A DNA stretch of 64,000 bases from Olsenella porci (GCF_009695875.1 NZ_VUNC01000003.1:220697-284696); one strand, 5' to 3'; counted from the stretch's first letter, positions 52,503 to 62,697 are shown. A program made the numbers and translations. Notes: generated from the sequence alone by a model not told the origin.

Positions 52503-53734
52503 TGCCAGGTGCCCCTACCCCTTGGGACGGCAAGGAGGTGTCGCGCGAGGTCTACCTGGACTATGCGGCGGCGACATCCATGGATCCCGGTGCGGTGCGC
52601 GCCATGGAGCCGTTCCTCTCGAATGAGTTCTACAACCCCTCCGCCCCCTACGCCCCCGCGCGTCGCGCCCATGCGGCACTGGAGGACGCCCGTGCCTCCC
52701 TCGCCCGCGTGATGGGTGCGCGTCCGGCGTCGATCACGCTCACCGCGGGGGCCACCGAGGCCAACAACCTCGCCTTCGCATGCGTGGACGGCGAGGTCGT
52801 GACCGACGCGGCAGAGCACGAGAGCGTTCTCGCCGTGGCGCAGGCGCGTGGCGGCGTCATCGTGGGCGTGGGACCCGATGGGCGCGTTGACCCCGACGAG
52901 GTCGCCCAGGCCATCACGCCCCGGACGGAGCTGGTTTCGGTTGAGGCGGCAAACGGCGAGGTGGGTGCAATCCAGCCCGTCAGGCGCGTCGCGGCGGTCG
53001 TGGCGGCGGAGCGCGATCGCCGGCTGAGGGCAGGGGAGAGCTGCCCCATCCTGCTCCACGTGGACGCCTCGCAGGCTGCCGGGTACGTCTCGGTCGCGGT
53101 GTCGTCCCTGGGTGCCGACCTGGTCACGCTCAGCGCCGCCAAGGTGTACGGCCCCAAGCAGGTGGGACTGCTGTGGTCGTCCGACCGCGTGCGGCTCCGT
53201 CCCCTCGTGCTGGGCGGCGGCCAGGAGGGCGGCGTGCGCTCAGGCACCGAGAACGTGGCCGGCGCCGTGGCCTTTGCCCACTCGCTGGAGCTGGCGGAGC
53301 GGATGCGCCCGCAGGAGGTGCGGCGACTGGCTGCCCTGCGTGACGATCTCGAGGGCAGGCTCAGGCGAGAGTTCCCGTGGTGCGTGGTGAGCGGTCCCCG
53401 CCAGGGCAGGCTGCGCCTTCCCGGGCTGCTGCACGTCTCGTTCCCGCGGCTTGACGCGCGCAGGCTCGTGATCCTGCTGGAGCGTCGCGGCGTGTACGTG
53501 GGCACGGGCTCGGCGTGCGCGGCGAGCAGGATGCGGAGCTCGCACGTGCTCGCCGCGATGGGCGTACCGGACGTGGTGGCGCAGGGGAGCCTTCGCATCA
53601 CGCTGGGGAGGCAGACGGGCGCGGAGGACGTAGCCTACGCCTCCCGGCAGATCGCGGCCTGCGTGCGCGACGAGATGGCGCGCCTCTCGCTTACGGACGA
53701 CGACATGCGGCAGGCCGCGGGAGGCGGTGCGTGA
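52502..53734 (+). CDS. Cysteine desulfurase (NifS/IscS-like)
   Basis: PLP enzyme that takes sulfur from cysteine for tRNA thiolation or Fe-S clusters. It has 410 residues. VYLDYAAATSMDPGAV starts the fold; AGATEANNLAF near 83, HVDASQAAGY near 187 and the PLP lysine in LSAAKVYGPKQVG near 215 are all present. The sulfur-carrying cysteine sits in GTGSACAASRMRSS near 340, with the short loop of class I-type enzymes. It lies directly before mnmA with a TGATG overlap, so it most likely supplies MnmA with sulfur. No iscU or sufU scaffold is adjacent. Confidence 0.93.
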   Translation: MPGAPTPWDGKEVSREVYLDYAAATSMDPGAVRAMEPFLSNEFYNPSAPYAPARRAHAALEDARASLARVMGARPASITLTAGATEANNLAFACVDGEVVTDAAEHESVLAVAQARGGVIVGVGPDGRVDPDEVAQAITPRTELVSVEAANGEVGAIQPVRRVAAVVAAERDRRLRAGESCPILLHVDASQAAGYVSVAVSSLGADLVTLSAAKVYGPKQVGLLWSSDRVRLRPLVLGGGQEGGVRSGTENVAGAVAFAHSLELAERMRPQEVRRLAALRDDLEGRLRREFPWCVVSGPRQGRLRLPGLLHVSFPRLDARRLVILLERRGVYVGTGSACAASRMRSSHVLAAMGVPDVVAQGSLRITLGRQTGAEDVAYASRQIAACVRDEMARLSLTDDDMRQAAGGGA

Positions 53735-54855
53735 TGGGCGAGAGGGTCTTCGTGGGCCTGAGCGGAGGGGTCGACTCGGCGCTTGCGGCCGCGCTGCTGG
53801 TCGAGTGCGGCTACGACGTCACGGCGGTGTACATGCGCAACTGGTCGCGCGACCTCCCGGGATTCAAGTGCGCCTGGGCCGACGACCTGGCGGACGCGGA
53901 GCGCGTGGCCGTGACGCTGGGCATCGACCTTGAGGTGTGGGACTGCGAGCGCGAGTACAAGGAGACGGTCGTAGACTACCTGGTTGACGCCTACGCCCAT
54001 GGCCTCACGCCCAACCCCGACGTGATGTGCAACCAGACGGTGAAGTTTGGCACGTTCGCCGAGCGGGCCTTCGCCCGTGGGGCCGACTACGTGGCAACGG
54101 GGCACTACGCCCGCGTGCGGCACGGCGAGGGTGGCCGCCCCGCGCAGCTGCTGCGCTCGCGCGACGAGCACAAGGACCAGACGTACTTCCTCTGGCGCGT
54201 TCCTGCCGACGTGCTGGACCGGACGCTCTTCCCCATTGGCGACTACCCTAGCAAGGCCGAGGTGCGCGCTGCGTGCGCCGAGCGCGGCCTGGGGGTGGAA
54301 CGCAAGCCCGACTCGGACGGCATCTGCTTTGTGGGCGAGGTGGGCATTCGCACCTTCCTGCTCGACACGCTGGAGAGGCGCCCGGGCGACGTGGTGGAGT
54401 GGGAGACGGGCCGGGTGCTGGGGCACCACGACGGCGCCTTCCTCTTCACCGTGGGGCAACGCCGCGGGCTCGACCTGGGCGGCGGCCCCGCCCGCTACGT
54501 GGTGCGCACGGACGTGGGGGAGAACGTGGTCTACGTCACGGCGGACCGCTCGTGCCCCGCGCTGTGGACCGGCTCCCTCGTGCTCGACGGCTGCCGCTGG
54601 GTGGCGGGGGAGGAGGGCGGCGCCTGCGAGCCCGTGGTGCGCATGCGGCACACGGGGGCGCTGGTGTCCGCTCGGCTCGAGCCCACGGGCGACGGGTCAT
54701 CGGCCACGGTGCGCTTTTTCCAGCCGGTGCGCACGGTCGCGCCCGGCCAGAGCGTGGTCGCCTACGACGGCGAGGTGTGCCTGGGCGGCGGAATCGTCTC
54801 GCCCCGCTCGTACGAGTCGGTGCGCCCCCCGTTCGAGGCTGCAGCGCAGGGGTAG
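53734..54855 (+). CDS. mnmA: tRNA 2-thiouridylase MnmA
   Basis: ATP-dependent enzyme that puts sulfur on U34 of Lys, Glu and Gln tRNAs. It has 373 residues. The PP-loop is VFVGLSGGVDSALAAAL (5-21). The catalytic cysteines are in LTPNPDVMCNQTVKFG (near 98) and SDGICFVGEVGIRTFL (near 195). DQTYFLWR and GQRRGLDLGGG are conserved tRNA- and nucleotide-contact blocks. The start is fixed by the overlap with the cysteine desulfurase stop, although GTG at 53731 is also possible. It converges on the cytidylate-kinase-like gene across a 79-base GC-rich gap. Confidence 0.96.
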   Translation: MGERVFVGLSGGVDSALAAALLVECGYDVTAVYMRNWSRDLPGFKCAWADDLADAERVAVTLGIDLEVWDCEREYKETVVDYLVDAYAHGLTPNPDVMCNQTVKFGTFAERAFARGADYVATGHYARVRHGEGGRPAQLLRSRDEHKDQTYFLWRVPADVLDRTLFPIGDYPSKAEVRAACAERGLGVERKPDSDGICFVGEVGIRTFLLDTLERRPGDVVEWETGRVLGHHDGAFLFTVGQRRGLDLGGGPARYVVRTDVGENVVYVTADRSCPALWTGSLVLDGCRWVAGEEGGACEPVVRMRHTGALVSARLEPTGDGSSATVRFFQPVRTVAPGQSVVAYDGEVCLGGGIVSPRSYESVRPPFEAAAQG

Positions 54856-54934
54856 GGGGCGGGCGAGACGGGCGCGGGGCACGGGTCCGTTGCCCGGGAT
54901 GCCGGCGGGACGGGCCTGGGCCCCGCGGCCGGCG

Positions 54935-55621
54935 CTACTCTCCCTCGCCCTCCTGCACCTCCGCGACCTTGGCGCGATACGCGGCGGCGATGACGGCGAC
55001 GCAGCCCTCGCGGCCAAAGCGCGAGCGGTTGAGCACCAGGTCCTTGCCGTCGTGCATCTCGCACTTGCCGGCGGAGTAGCGGTGGCAGTACAGCTCGCGC
55101 CCCTTCTGCATGCGGCGCACGAGCTTCTTGGCCTCCTTGCGGGTCATGCCGCGCTTGGTGCGCACGGTCTCGATGCGATCCTCCTCGGGGGCGGTCACCA
55201 GCACCGCGATGCGGTTGGGGTTGTCGCGCAGGATGTAGTCGGAGAGCCGCCCCACGATGATGCAGGGGCCCACCGAGGCGAGGTCGCGCACCACGCTCGA
55301 CACGCGCTGGAACAGCTTGTCGGCGGTTGAGCGGGCGTCGATGCGGTCGGGGAGAAACGCGCTCATCTCGGCTGTGAGGCGAGCGTCGTAGGCGGCCACC
55401 TCGTCCACGGGGGCGCCGGCGCGCGCGGATGCCCGCACCAGGACCTCGTTGTCGTAGAACGGCAGGTCAAGCTCCTGCGAGAGCATCTTGCCGATTTCGT
55501 GGCCCTCGGCGCCGAAGTCGCGCTCGATGGTGATGACCACGGGGTTGAGCGCGGGCGTGGTGGGCTCGCCGCCGTGGGGTGCGGCCTCCTGCCGCCGGGC
55601 GTCGCTGTCCTTCTCGCTCAT
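54935..55621 (-). CDS. Cytidylate-kinase-like family protein
   Basis: A 228-residue P-loop protein of the cytidylate_kin2 type. After a 27-residue hydrophilic tail comes VVITIERDFGAEGHEIGKML, the degenerate P-loop typical of this group, then LPFYDNEVLVRAS. VGPCIIVGRLSDYILRDNPN and an arginine-rich lid (VRTKRGMTRKEAKKLVRRMQKGR) follow. True CMP kinase activity is uncertain for this branch, which often accompanies a genuine cmk elsewhere. It lies 43 bases after the amino-acid ABC permease on the same strand and may be co-transcribed. Confidence 0.82.
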   Translation of the reverse strand: MSEKDSDARRQEAAPHGGEPTTPALNPVVITIERDFGAEGHEIGKMLSQELDLPFYDNEVLVRASARAGAPVDEVAAYDARLTAEMSAFLPDRIDARSTADKLFQRVSSVVRDLASVGPCIIVGRLSDYILRDNPNRIAVLVTAPEEDRIETVRTKRGMTRKEAKKLVRRMQKGRELYCHRYSAGKCEMHDGKDLVLNRSRFGREGCVAVIAAAYRAKVAEVQEGEGE

Positions 55622-55663
55622 GGGTGCCTGCCTTTCTGGCTTGGGGGTTGGGTGATCGTGGCG

Positions 55664-56311
55664 CTACGCGGCGACGAGGCTGCGCTGGTAGCGGCGCACC
55701 GCGAGCGAGATGCCAAAGTTGAGGGCAAAGTACAGCAGGAAGATGAAGCCGTACACCAGGAGGATCTGGTCAAGGCTCGTGGTGGTGGCCATGATGACCT
55801 TGGAGGTGTACATGAACTCCGCCACGTTGATGCCCGCCAGGTAGGACGAATCCTTGACCACGGTGGTGCACTGGCCAAACAGCGCGGGGATGATCAGCTT
55901 GAAGGTCTGTGGCAGGATGATGAGCCGCATGGACTGGAAGAAGCCAAAGCCCTGCGACTGGGCCGCCTCAAACTGGCTCTTGGGGATGGAGTTGAGGCCT
56001 CCGCGCACGATCTCGGCCATGACCGCCGAGGTGAAGAGCGTGAACGCAAGGACCGAGATCAGCACGTCGTTGCCCTTGACCGTGAAGTACACGAAGAGGA
56101 TCCACAGTAGGTTGGGCGTGCAACGGAAGAGCTCGATGTAGGCGCTGGCTACCACCGAGAGCACGCGCAGCCTGCCCGTGCAGTACTGCTTCACCATGGC
56201 CAGCACGGTGCCCATCGCCACGGAGAGGATGATGGAGAGGGCCGATATCTCGATGGTCTTGACGAAGCCGCCCAGCATGAAGGCGACGTTGGTGGCGGTG
56301 AAGACGCCCAT
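55664..56311 (-). CDS. Polar amino acid ABC transporter permease (second subunit)
   Basis: A 215-residue membrane subunit of a His/Glu/Gln-type importer. It has five helices with the HisM/GltK pattern: GGFVKTIEISALSIILSVAMG at 14-34, YIELFRCTPNLLWILF near 58, and the EAA loop EAAQSQGFGFFQSMRLIILPQ near 118-138. Its start overlaps the previous permease by TAATG. It works with the partner permease, ATPase and binding protein encoded just upstream. Confidence 0.93.
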   Translation of the reverse strand: MGVFTATNVAFMLGGFVKTIEISALSIILSVAMGTVLAMVKQYCTGRLRVLSVVASAYIELFRCTPNLLWILFVYFTVKGNDVLISVLAFTLFTSAVMAEIVRGGLNSIPKSQFEAAQSQGFGFFQSMRLIILPQTFKLIIPALFGQCTTVVKDSSYLAGINVAEFMYTSKVIMATTTSLDQILLVYGFIFLLYFALNFGISLAVRRYQRSLVAA

Positions 56312-57060
56312 TACGCCTCACCTCCCGCTGTCTGGCCGGCCTGCGCGGCGACGGCGCGACGGCGACGGCGCGGTGTGCGGGACGAGCTGCGCTCGAGGTG
56401 CTGAACCAGCAGCGCAAGCGGGAAGCAGATGAGGAAGTACAGCAGGCAGCACATGACGTATCCCTGCAGGTAGCCGTAGGTAGAGACAAAGTTGTCGGCG
56501 TTATACATGAGGTCGCCGCCGGCGATGAGCGCCAGCACCGAGGTGTTCTTGACCAGGTTGAGCGCCTGGTTGCAGAGCGGCGGCAGGATGATGCGGAACG
56601 TCTGGGGCAGGATCACGTAACGGTAGGCCTGGGCGCGCGAGAAGCCCTGCGACAGTGCGGCCTCCATCTGCCCGCGGGGCACCGCCTCTATCCCCTGGCG
56701 AATTACCTCCGAGATGTAGGCGGCGTGGTACAGCCCCACGCCCAACGCGCCCAGCGTGAACGACGCGATGCGCACGGGGTCGGAGGCGCCAGTGATGCGC
56801 TGTAGGATCAGCGGGCCGGCTGCGTACATGAAGAAGACCTGCACGGGCAGCGGCGTGTTCTGGTAGAACTCCACGTAGACGCGGTTGATCGCGTGGAGCA
56901 CCTTGGAGCGCGTGGTCGAGAAGATCCCGAGCACGGTGCCCAGCACCAGCGCCAGGGCAAGGCCGGCGAGCACGACCCTGAGCGTGAAGCCAAACCCCTC
57001 CCAGAACATGTCCATGTTGGCAAGCGTCTGCTGCCAGCGCATGGGGTCGAATAGGTCCAT
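56311..57060 (-). CDS. Polar amino acid ABC transporter permease (first subunit)
   Basis: A 249-residue permease of the same family. A short N-terminal amphipathic region (1-20) precedes the first helix (FTLRVVLAGLALALVLGTVL). YVEFYQNTPLPVQVFFMY near 67 and the EAA loop MEAALSQGFSRAQAYRYVILPQ near 137-158 are diagnostic. A basic, alanine-rich C-terminal tail of about 25 residues is unusual for the family. GAGGAGG precedes the ATG at 57060; the longer frame starts beyond that ribosome site. Confidence 0.93.
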   Translation of the reverse strand: MDLFDPMRWQQTLANMDMFWEGFGFTLRVVLAGLALALVLGTVLGIFSTTRSKVLHAINRVYVEFYQNTPLPVQVFFMYAAGPLILQRITGASDPVRIASFTLGALGVGLYHAAYISEVIRQGIEAVPRGQMEAALSQGFSRAQAYRYVILPQTFRIILPPLCNQALNLVKNTSVLALIAGGDLMYNADNFVSTYGYLQGYVMCCLLYFLICFPLALLVQHLERSSSRTPRRRRRAVAAQAGQTAGGEA

Positions 57061-57126
57061 CCGTTCCTCCTCACGCATGCCGGCGCGCGTGGGCGCGGTC
57101 GCGGCATGCCATCGCATGGTGCGGTG

Positions 57127-57981
57127 CTACAGCAGCTTCCAGTCCTTGACCTCCTGGTCGAGCCAGCCGTTGGACAGGCACTCGGCCACGACCTGGTCGC
57201 AGGTGGACGAGAAGTCGCAGCCCTTCTTGGTCGCGATCCCGTACTCCTGCTTGCCAAACTTGACGTCGGGCTCCAGAAGCTCGGTCGTGTCGTCCTTGTA
57301 GCCGCCCAGGATGGAGCGGTCCACCGAGAACACGTCGATGTTGCCCGAGTCCAGAGCGATCTTGAGCGTGGAGTAGTCCGGGAACTGCAGAAAGGTGGGG
57401 GAGACGTCCAGCCCCTTGTCCTTCAGCATGTCCTGGATGGCCTGCTTGGTGCTGGAGCCCTGGGACACCCCGATGTACTTGCCGTCCAGGTCCCGGAGGC
57501 CCTTGAACTTGCCCTTCTTCACCAAAAGGCCGATGTAGTCGGAGCGGTACGCGCGGGTGAAGTCCCAGCTCTGCTTGCGCTCGTCCGTGATGGTGTAGGT
57601 GGCGCAGATCATGTCGAGCTGGTCGTTGTCGATGAGCGGCCCGCGGGTCTTGGGCGTGACGTCCGTGAAGGCCACCAGGTCGTCCGACTTGGCCTGCTCG
57701 TAGCTGCAGCCAAAGACCTTGGCGGCCACCTGGTAGCACAGGTCTATCTCCATGCCTCGGTACTTGCCGGTCGCCGGGTCAAGGTAGCCGTAGCCCGGGA
57801 TGTCCTTCTTCACGCCGCAGTTGAGCGTGCCGCGGCCCTTGATGGTTGCGAGCTTGGACGACTCCGGGCCGGAGGTCGAGCCCGAGCCCGCCGACCCGCA
57901 CCCCGTCAGGGCTCCCGAGCCCGCCAGCCCAAGCACGACGGCCCCTGCCGCCCTGACGAACTGCCTGCGAGAAAGGTTCAT
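57127..57981 (-). CDS. Amino acid ABC transporter substrate-binding lipoprotein
   Basis: A 284-residue family-3 (SBP_bac_3) binding protein. The N-terminus MNLSRRQFVRAAGAVVLGLA carries a twin-arginine motif (SRRQFVR), and the lipobox LTGC places the lipid cysteine at 29; it is a likely Tat-dependent lipoprotein. The mature domain has GYLDPATGKYRGMEIDLCYQ, DMICATYTITDERKQSWDFTRAY (amino-acid carboxylate arginine site) and IGVSQGSSTKQAIQDML. The substrate is probably glutamate, glutamine or a related polar amino acid. The ATPase gene lies upstream and the permeases downstream in the same operon. Confidence 0.93.
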   Translation of the reverse strand: MNLSRRQFVRAAGAVVLGLAGSGALTGCGSAGSGSTSGPESSKLATIKGRGTLNCGVKKDIPGYGYLDPATGKYRGMEIDLCYQVAAKVFGCSYEQAKSDDLVAFTDVTPKTRGPLIDNDQLDMICATYTITDERKQSWDFTRAYRSDYIGLLVKKGKFKGLRDLDGKYIGVSQGSSTKQAIQDMLKDKGLDVSPTFLQFPDYSTLKIALDSGNIDVFSVDRSILGGYKDDTTELLEPDVKFGKQEYGIATKKGCDFSSTCDQVVAECLSNGWLDQEVKDWKLL

Positions 57982-58019
57982 GCGATTCTCTCCCCAAAGA
58001 TGGCGCCCCATGCGGGCGC

Positions 58020-58751
<732 letters not shown>

Positions 58752-59044
58752 CGCATGCCTTTCTCGCCGTGGGTGTGCTGGCCGAGCCCTCGCTGCGCCG
58801 ACGCACCGAGTGCCCCATGGAGCTAGACATTCTCAAGGTAGGGTGTGTATGTCGTGTGTACATCCTTAAAGTTTTTACCTGTGCGTCATACGGGGTGTTG
58901 TTGGGAGCGAGTGGGCGGGTCGTCCCGGGCGCCCTGGCGGGTGACTTTTTGGGGGCCCAGGCAGGTGACGGAGGGGGAGATTTCGCATAGAATGCGCGCA
59001 TGGACCAGGGTGCCCGGCAACGGGCAGGACCAAGGGAGAATCAC

Positions 59045-59422
59045 ATGGCTTGCTTCATCGTGCCCGCTGCGGAGGGCGCCGTCGTGAAGGTCATCGAGCG
59101 CAGGGTCGAGAGGGGCGGTGCCGGTGACCCCAAGGCCGTCGCGCGACGGGCGCAGCGGCTGCGCTGGCTGTCGGGCATGCTCTGGGGCGGTAGCGGATTG
59201 CTGGCGTTCGAGCACGTTTGGCATGGAGAGGTGGTCCCGTTCGCGCCCTTCCTCACGGCGATGGCGACGCCGTCTGACGCCGTTGCGATGGTCCGCGAGA
59301 TGGCGACCGTCGGGGTCGGGATGGCGCTTGCGGTCACGGTCGTGTGGGGCGTGATGTGCGCCGTAGCCAGCGCGATCGAGCGCCGTGCAAACGAGGGCGC
59401 CGCGGTCGAGGTTCAGGCGTGA
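59045..59422 (+). CDS. Small conserved membrane protein, first of a pair
   Basis: A 125-residue protein starting MACFIVPAAEGAVVKVIERR, an N-terminus I recall from a widespread uncharacterised family in Firmicutes and actinobacteria. Three hydrophobic segments follow (about 38-55 with LRWLSGMLWGGSGLLAFEHV, 60-75, and 85-108). The HVWHGEV motif is the most conserved part. AAGGGAG precedes the ATG. It ends GTGA, the start of the partner gene. A TAGAAT at 58988 may be its -10. Function is unknown; metal or small-molecule handling is only a guess from the His and Glu residues. Confidence 0.75.
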   Translation: MACFIVPAAEGAVVKVIERRVERGGAGDPKAVARRAQRLRWLSGMLWGGSGLLAFEHVWHGEVVPFAPFLTAMATPSDAVAMVREMATVGVGMALAVTVVWGVMCAVASAIERRANEGAAVEVQA

Positions 59423-59730
59423 CGCTGGCGATGACCGTCCTCGCGGCGGTCGCGTTCACCGTTGCGTGGTACTCGGGCAGGGGAGAGGGGATGCTCCTCT
59501 CCCTCCCGTGCCTCATGTACTGGGGTGCGTCCCTGATGTGGCTTGTCGACGCCGTCGCGGAGTACCTGGGCGAGGGCGTCGCGATCTTCAACCCCTCGGG
59601 TGAGCGGCTTGCGAACGATGCCTTCCTCGGCCTGTGCGTGGTGACGCTCGGCCTGGTGGTCTGGGTCGTCGCGCTGCTGGCGAGGGACCCGCGCGGTCGC
59701 GTTCGCGAGGCGGTCCTCCGCCGCCGCTAG
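59419..59730 (+). CDS. Small conserved membrane protein, second of a pair
   Basis: A 103-residue protein with three helices (about 1-18, 28-47 and 69-91) and a conserved central stretch CLMYWGASLMWLVDAVAEYL followed by GEGVAIFNPSGERLANDAFLG. It starts with GTG inside the GTGA overlap with the first gene; an ATG four codons later is possible. Linked translation and similar size suggest the two form a membrane complex. I do not recognise a function. Confidence 0.7.
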   Translation: MTLAMTVLAAVAFTVAWYSGRGEGMLLSLPCLMYWGASLMWLVDAVAEYLGEGVAIFNPSGERLANDAFLGLCVVTLGLVVWVVALLARDPRGRVREAVLRRR

Positions 59731-59840
59731 GGACTCGCGCTGGGGCAGCGGGGAGGCGGGCGAGACGCGCACGGCTTCCGGGATGAGGCGGCAGACGCCG
59801 GCGGCAGGCAGCCAGACGCCACGGACGGAGGCGAGGGCAG

Positions 59841-60488
59841 ATGATATATCTCACCGCGGACCTGCACCTGGGGCACCGTTCCATCGTCACCATTGGGGAG
59901 GGGCGGCCCTTCCGTTCCATCGGCGAGCACGACCGTGCCATCATCGCCAACATCAACGACACCGTGAGCCTGGAGGACGAGCTCTGGATCCTGGGAGACG
60001 TGACCCGCGAGCGCGGTGCCAGGACCATCGCCTGCGCCATGCGGCGTATCAACTGCAGGCACGTCCGCCTGGTGCTGGGCAATCACGATCGCGAGCAGGC
60101 ATGCCTGGAGAGCGGGGCCTTTGAGTCGATGGCGCGCTACGAGGACACCGGCGTGCGTCTTGCGGATGGCTCCTGGCAGAGGCTCGTGCTGTTCCACTAC
60201 CCGGTGTTGGACTGGGACGGCCTGCATCGAGGCTCCGTGATGCTGCACGGGCACATCCACTCGCGAGGGCTGGCGGAGGGGGAGGAGCCCCAGGGCCCCG
60301 TTGCCACCGAGCACGCGCACGCGCTCCACGGCTACAACGAGTGGTGCCGCCGTCAGGGCCTGTGCCGCTACGACGTGGGCGTGGACGCCAACGGATACCG
60401 TCCGGTGAGCCTGGCGCAGGTCCTCTCGTCCATGGGAATCGAGGGATGCTCCGCGGGACTCTCCTGGGACCCCACTCACTGGAGGTAG
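59841..60488 (+). CDS. Metallophosphoesterase
   Basis: A 215-residue calcineurin-like phosphoesterase. All metal ligands are visible: DLHLGH (7-12), GDVTRER near 53, GNHDREQ near 79, and the C-terminal GHIHSRG near 137, with HYP near 118 as an extra histidine. The family acts on diverse phosphodiesters, including cyclic nucleotides and dinucleotides. Substrate cannot be read from sequence. The gene has a weak GGCGAGGG ribosome site and follows the membrane pair by 110 bases. Confidence 0.9.
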   Translation: MIYLTADLHLGHRSIVTIGEGRPFRSIGEHDRAIIANINDTVSLEDELWILGDVTRERGARTIACAMRRINCRHVRLVLGNHDREQACLESGAFESMARYEDTGVRLADGSWQRLVLFHYPVLDWDGLHRGSVMLHGHIHSRGLAEGEEPQGPVATEHAHALHGYNEWCRRQGLCRYDVGVDANGYRPVSLAQVLSSMGIEGCSAGLSWDPTHWR

Positions 60489-60713
60489 CGGCTGGGAGAG
60501 AGGGACGCGGGCAGCCGGCTGGACGGCCCCGGCGCATGGGCGTGCGGGCCTCTCGCCTGGCTTGTGCGAGACGGACGGGCCACTCGCCGTGGTAACCGTC
60601 GCGTTGCGGACTGCATGCCGTGGGGCGGGCGGGGCTTACAATGCCACGAGGCCCCGGTTGCCACTGCCATGCGACCTCGGGCGCGGAATCGCTACGTGGA
60701 ACGGAATTGCCTG

Positions 60714-61676
60714 GTGGACAGCCTTATCTTCAGCGTCAACGCTACCTTCCCCATCTTCCTGACCATGCTCGTGGGCATGCTGCTGCGCCGGCTGGGGATG
60801 ATGGACCAGGCGTTCACGGGCTATCTCAATGGGTTCGTGTTCAAGGTCGCGCTGCCGGTCCTTCTGTTCCAGGACCTCGCCACGCAGGACTTCGCCGCCG
60901 CCTGGGACGGGCGCTTCGTGCTGTTCTGCTTCCTGGCGACCGCAGCCAGCATGGCGGGGATCGTGCTTCTCGCCCGCGTGCTGGTGCGCGACGTGGGGCA
61001 GCGCGGCGAGTTCATCCAGGCGAGCTATCGCAGCTCGGCGGCCATCCTGGGCATCGCCTTCATCCAGAGCATCTATGGGAGCGCCCCCTCCAGCATGGCA
61101 GCGCTGATGATCCTGGGCAGCGTGCCCCTGTACAACGTGTTCGCCGTGGTGGTGCTCACGCTCACGGCCGATGGCGGCGGGGAGCGGGCTTCTGCGGGCG
61201 AGCTGGCGCGCAGGGCCGTCCGCGGCGTGGTCACCAACCCGATCATCCTCGGGATCGCGGTGGGCTTCGCCTGGTCGCTGCTGGGGCTCCCCATGCCGGT
61301 GGTGCTGGGGTCGACCGTCAAGAACGTCGCCGTGCTCGCGACGCCGCTCGGGCTCATCGCGATGGGGGCGTCGTTCGACTTCCGCGAGGCACGCGGCAGC
61401 GTCGGAATCGCGACGGTCGCGACGCTGATAAAGCTCGTCGTGCTGGTCGCGATCTTCATGCCCATGGCCATCCACCCGGGCTTTCGCGACCAGCAGCTGG
61501 TCGCCCTGCTGGTGATGCTGGGCTCCGCCTCCACCGTCAGCTGCTACATCATGGCACGGAACATGGGGCACGACGGCGTGCTCACCGCCACCATCGTGAT
61601 GATGACCACGCTGGGGTGCGCCCTCACGCTCACGGGGTGGCTGTGGATGCTGCGCGCCGGTGGCTTCGTGGGGTAG
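60714..61676 (+). CDS. AEC (auxin efflux carrier) family transporter
   Basis: A 320-residue membrane permease with ten predicted helices, the usual number and length for the family. Helix 1 is NATFPIFLTMLVGMLLRRLG. SYRSSAAILGIAFIQSIYG near 100-118 carries the conserved R and N-like crossover region, and STVKNVAVLATPLGLIAMGASFDF near 200-223 the second crossover. The last helices include GSASTVSCYIMARNMG. GTG at 60714 fits with GGAACGGA upstream; the open frame extends 50 codons further without a membrane signal. Bacterial members export organic acids such as malate or lactate; the substrate here is unknown. Confidence 0.88.
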   Translation: MDSLIFSVNATFPIFLTMLVGMLLRRLGMMDQAFTGYLNGFVFKVALPVLLFQDLATQDFAAAWDGRFVLFCFLATAASMAGIVLLARVLVRDVGQRGEFIQASYRSSAAILGIAFIQSIYGSAPSSMAALMILGSVPLYNVFAVVVLTLTADGGGERASAGELARRAVRGVVTNPIILGIAVGFAWSLLGLPMPVVLGSTVKNVAVLATPLGLIAMGASFDFREARGSVGIATVATLIKLVVLVAIFMPMAIHPGFRDQQLVALLVMLGSASTVSCYIMARNMGHDGVLTATIVMMTTLGCALTLTGWLWMLRAGGFVG

Positions 61677-61976
61677 GGGAGAGGGACACGCGCTCAGCGT
61701 GGTCGCGCAATCCCATGGCAGCGGCGGCGTGGTCCGATTGCGTCGTTGCCGCCTGAGGCTCCCTGGGGCTTGAAGGTCCACTCCAACCGTTTCAGTCTCG
61801 AAGAGGGGCCAAAGAAGGGGCCACCGTTTGAGGCATCTGGGGTAGCTAGGCTGTCCGTTCTATTTCCGCTCAGAGGGGAGGGCAAAGAAGGAGGCGTCTT
61901 GTGAGGTCTCCTCTCCAGGCTCCCGTTTGCATGCGAGAGGAGTTCTCGCATGTCCCGGCTGATCTGCTCTCCCCGT
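61677..61976. other. 300-bp gap, no gene seen
   Basis: Short frames only, without ribosome sites or family motifs. It leads into the largest cluster of 48-bp palindromes. Confidence 0.45.
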
Positions 61977-62286
61977 TGTCAGAAAGTTCATCTTGCGTGT
62001 ACACACGGGACATACTTTCCGACAGGGCCGTCGCAAGTAGAGGCATAACCGCTGTTGGAGCAACCTCGTTGCACCTGAAAAGGTCAGAAATCGCCTTGCG
62101 CGTGTACACACGGTATGGGTTTTCAGACAGCCGCACGGCAGCGAGGGTCCTCTCTGTCAAAAACCTCGTCCCAGGTGTGCACGCGCGATGGGTTTTCTGG
62201 CATATGACCCGCCTCCCGACGGTCGGAAAGCTCTCCTCTGTCGGGAAACACGTATCGCGTGTACACACGGGACGTCGTTTCTTGCA
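61977..62286. repeat. Cluster of four 48-bp palindromes, GTGTAC-centre variant
   Basis: Elements at 61977-62024, 62082-62129, 62155-62202 and 62239-62286, all 48 bp. They begin TGTC or GGTC and end with GACA or GCA. The centre is GTGTACAC in three and GTGTGCAC in the third. Starts are 105, 73 and 84 bp apart. Confidence 0.88.
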
Positions 62287-62474
62287 CAGGACGGCTCTCC
62301 TCGGCATCCGACCGTTCGTGCTCCGAGACACGACGACCACGACGGGGAGTCGGTGGGCTAAGAATGGGACGGGCGACCCACCTTCTGGGCAAGCAGGTCC
62401 CTGGATTCCCTTCTCAGGGTTCTTCCCTGCGGAGAGACCACTCCGCGGATTCGGCACCTCCGCGATTGTCCCAT

Positions 62475-62697
62475 TGGCAGCAAACTCTCGATGTGTGCAC
62501 TTCCGTCTGGCTTCTGCTGCTGCGGCGACGCGTCGGCATCGCGTTACCCCAGCTGGTCCTCCATCATCTTTGCAGCCATGGCAGAGCACTCCCGAAGTGA
62601 GCGCTCATATCGGGAAGCGGCAGCCATCCGAGCCTGGAGGGGGATTCGATTGGCAGAAACTTCCCGCACGAGTGCTCACGCGGGCGATTTGCTGCCA
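62475..62697. repeat. Cluster of three 48-bp palindromes, GTGAG-centre variant
   Basis: Elements at 62475-62522 (degenerate), 62579-62626 and 62650-62697. The last reads TGGCAGAAACTTCCCGC at the left and GCGGGC-GATTTGCTGCCA at the right around GAGTGCTC. Starts are 104 and 71 bp apart. Bases 62698-63039 show no gene. Confidence 0.83.
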
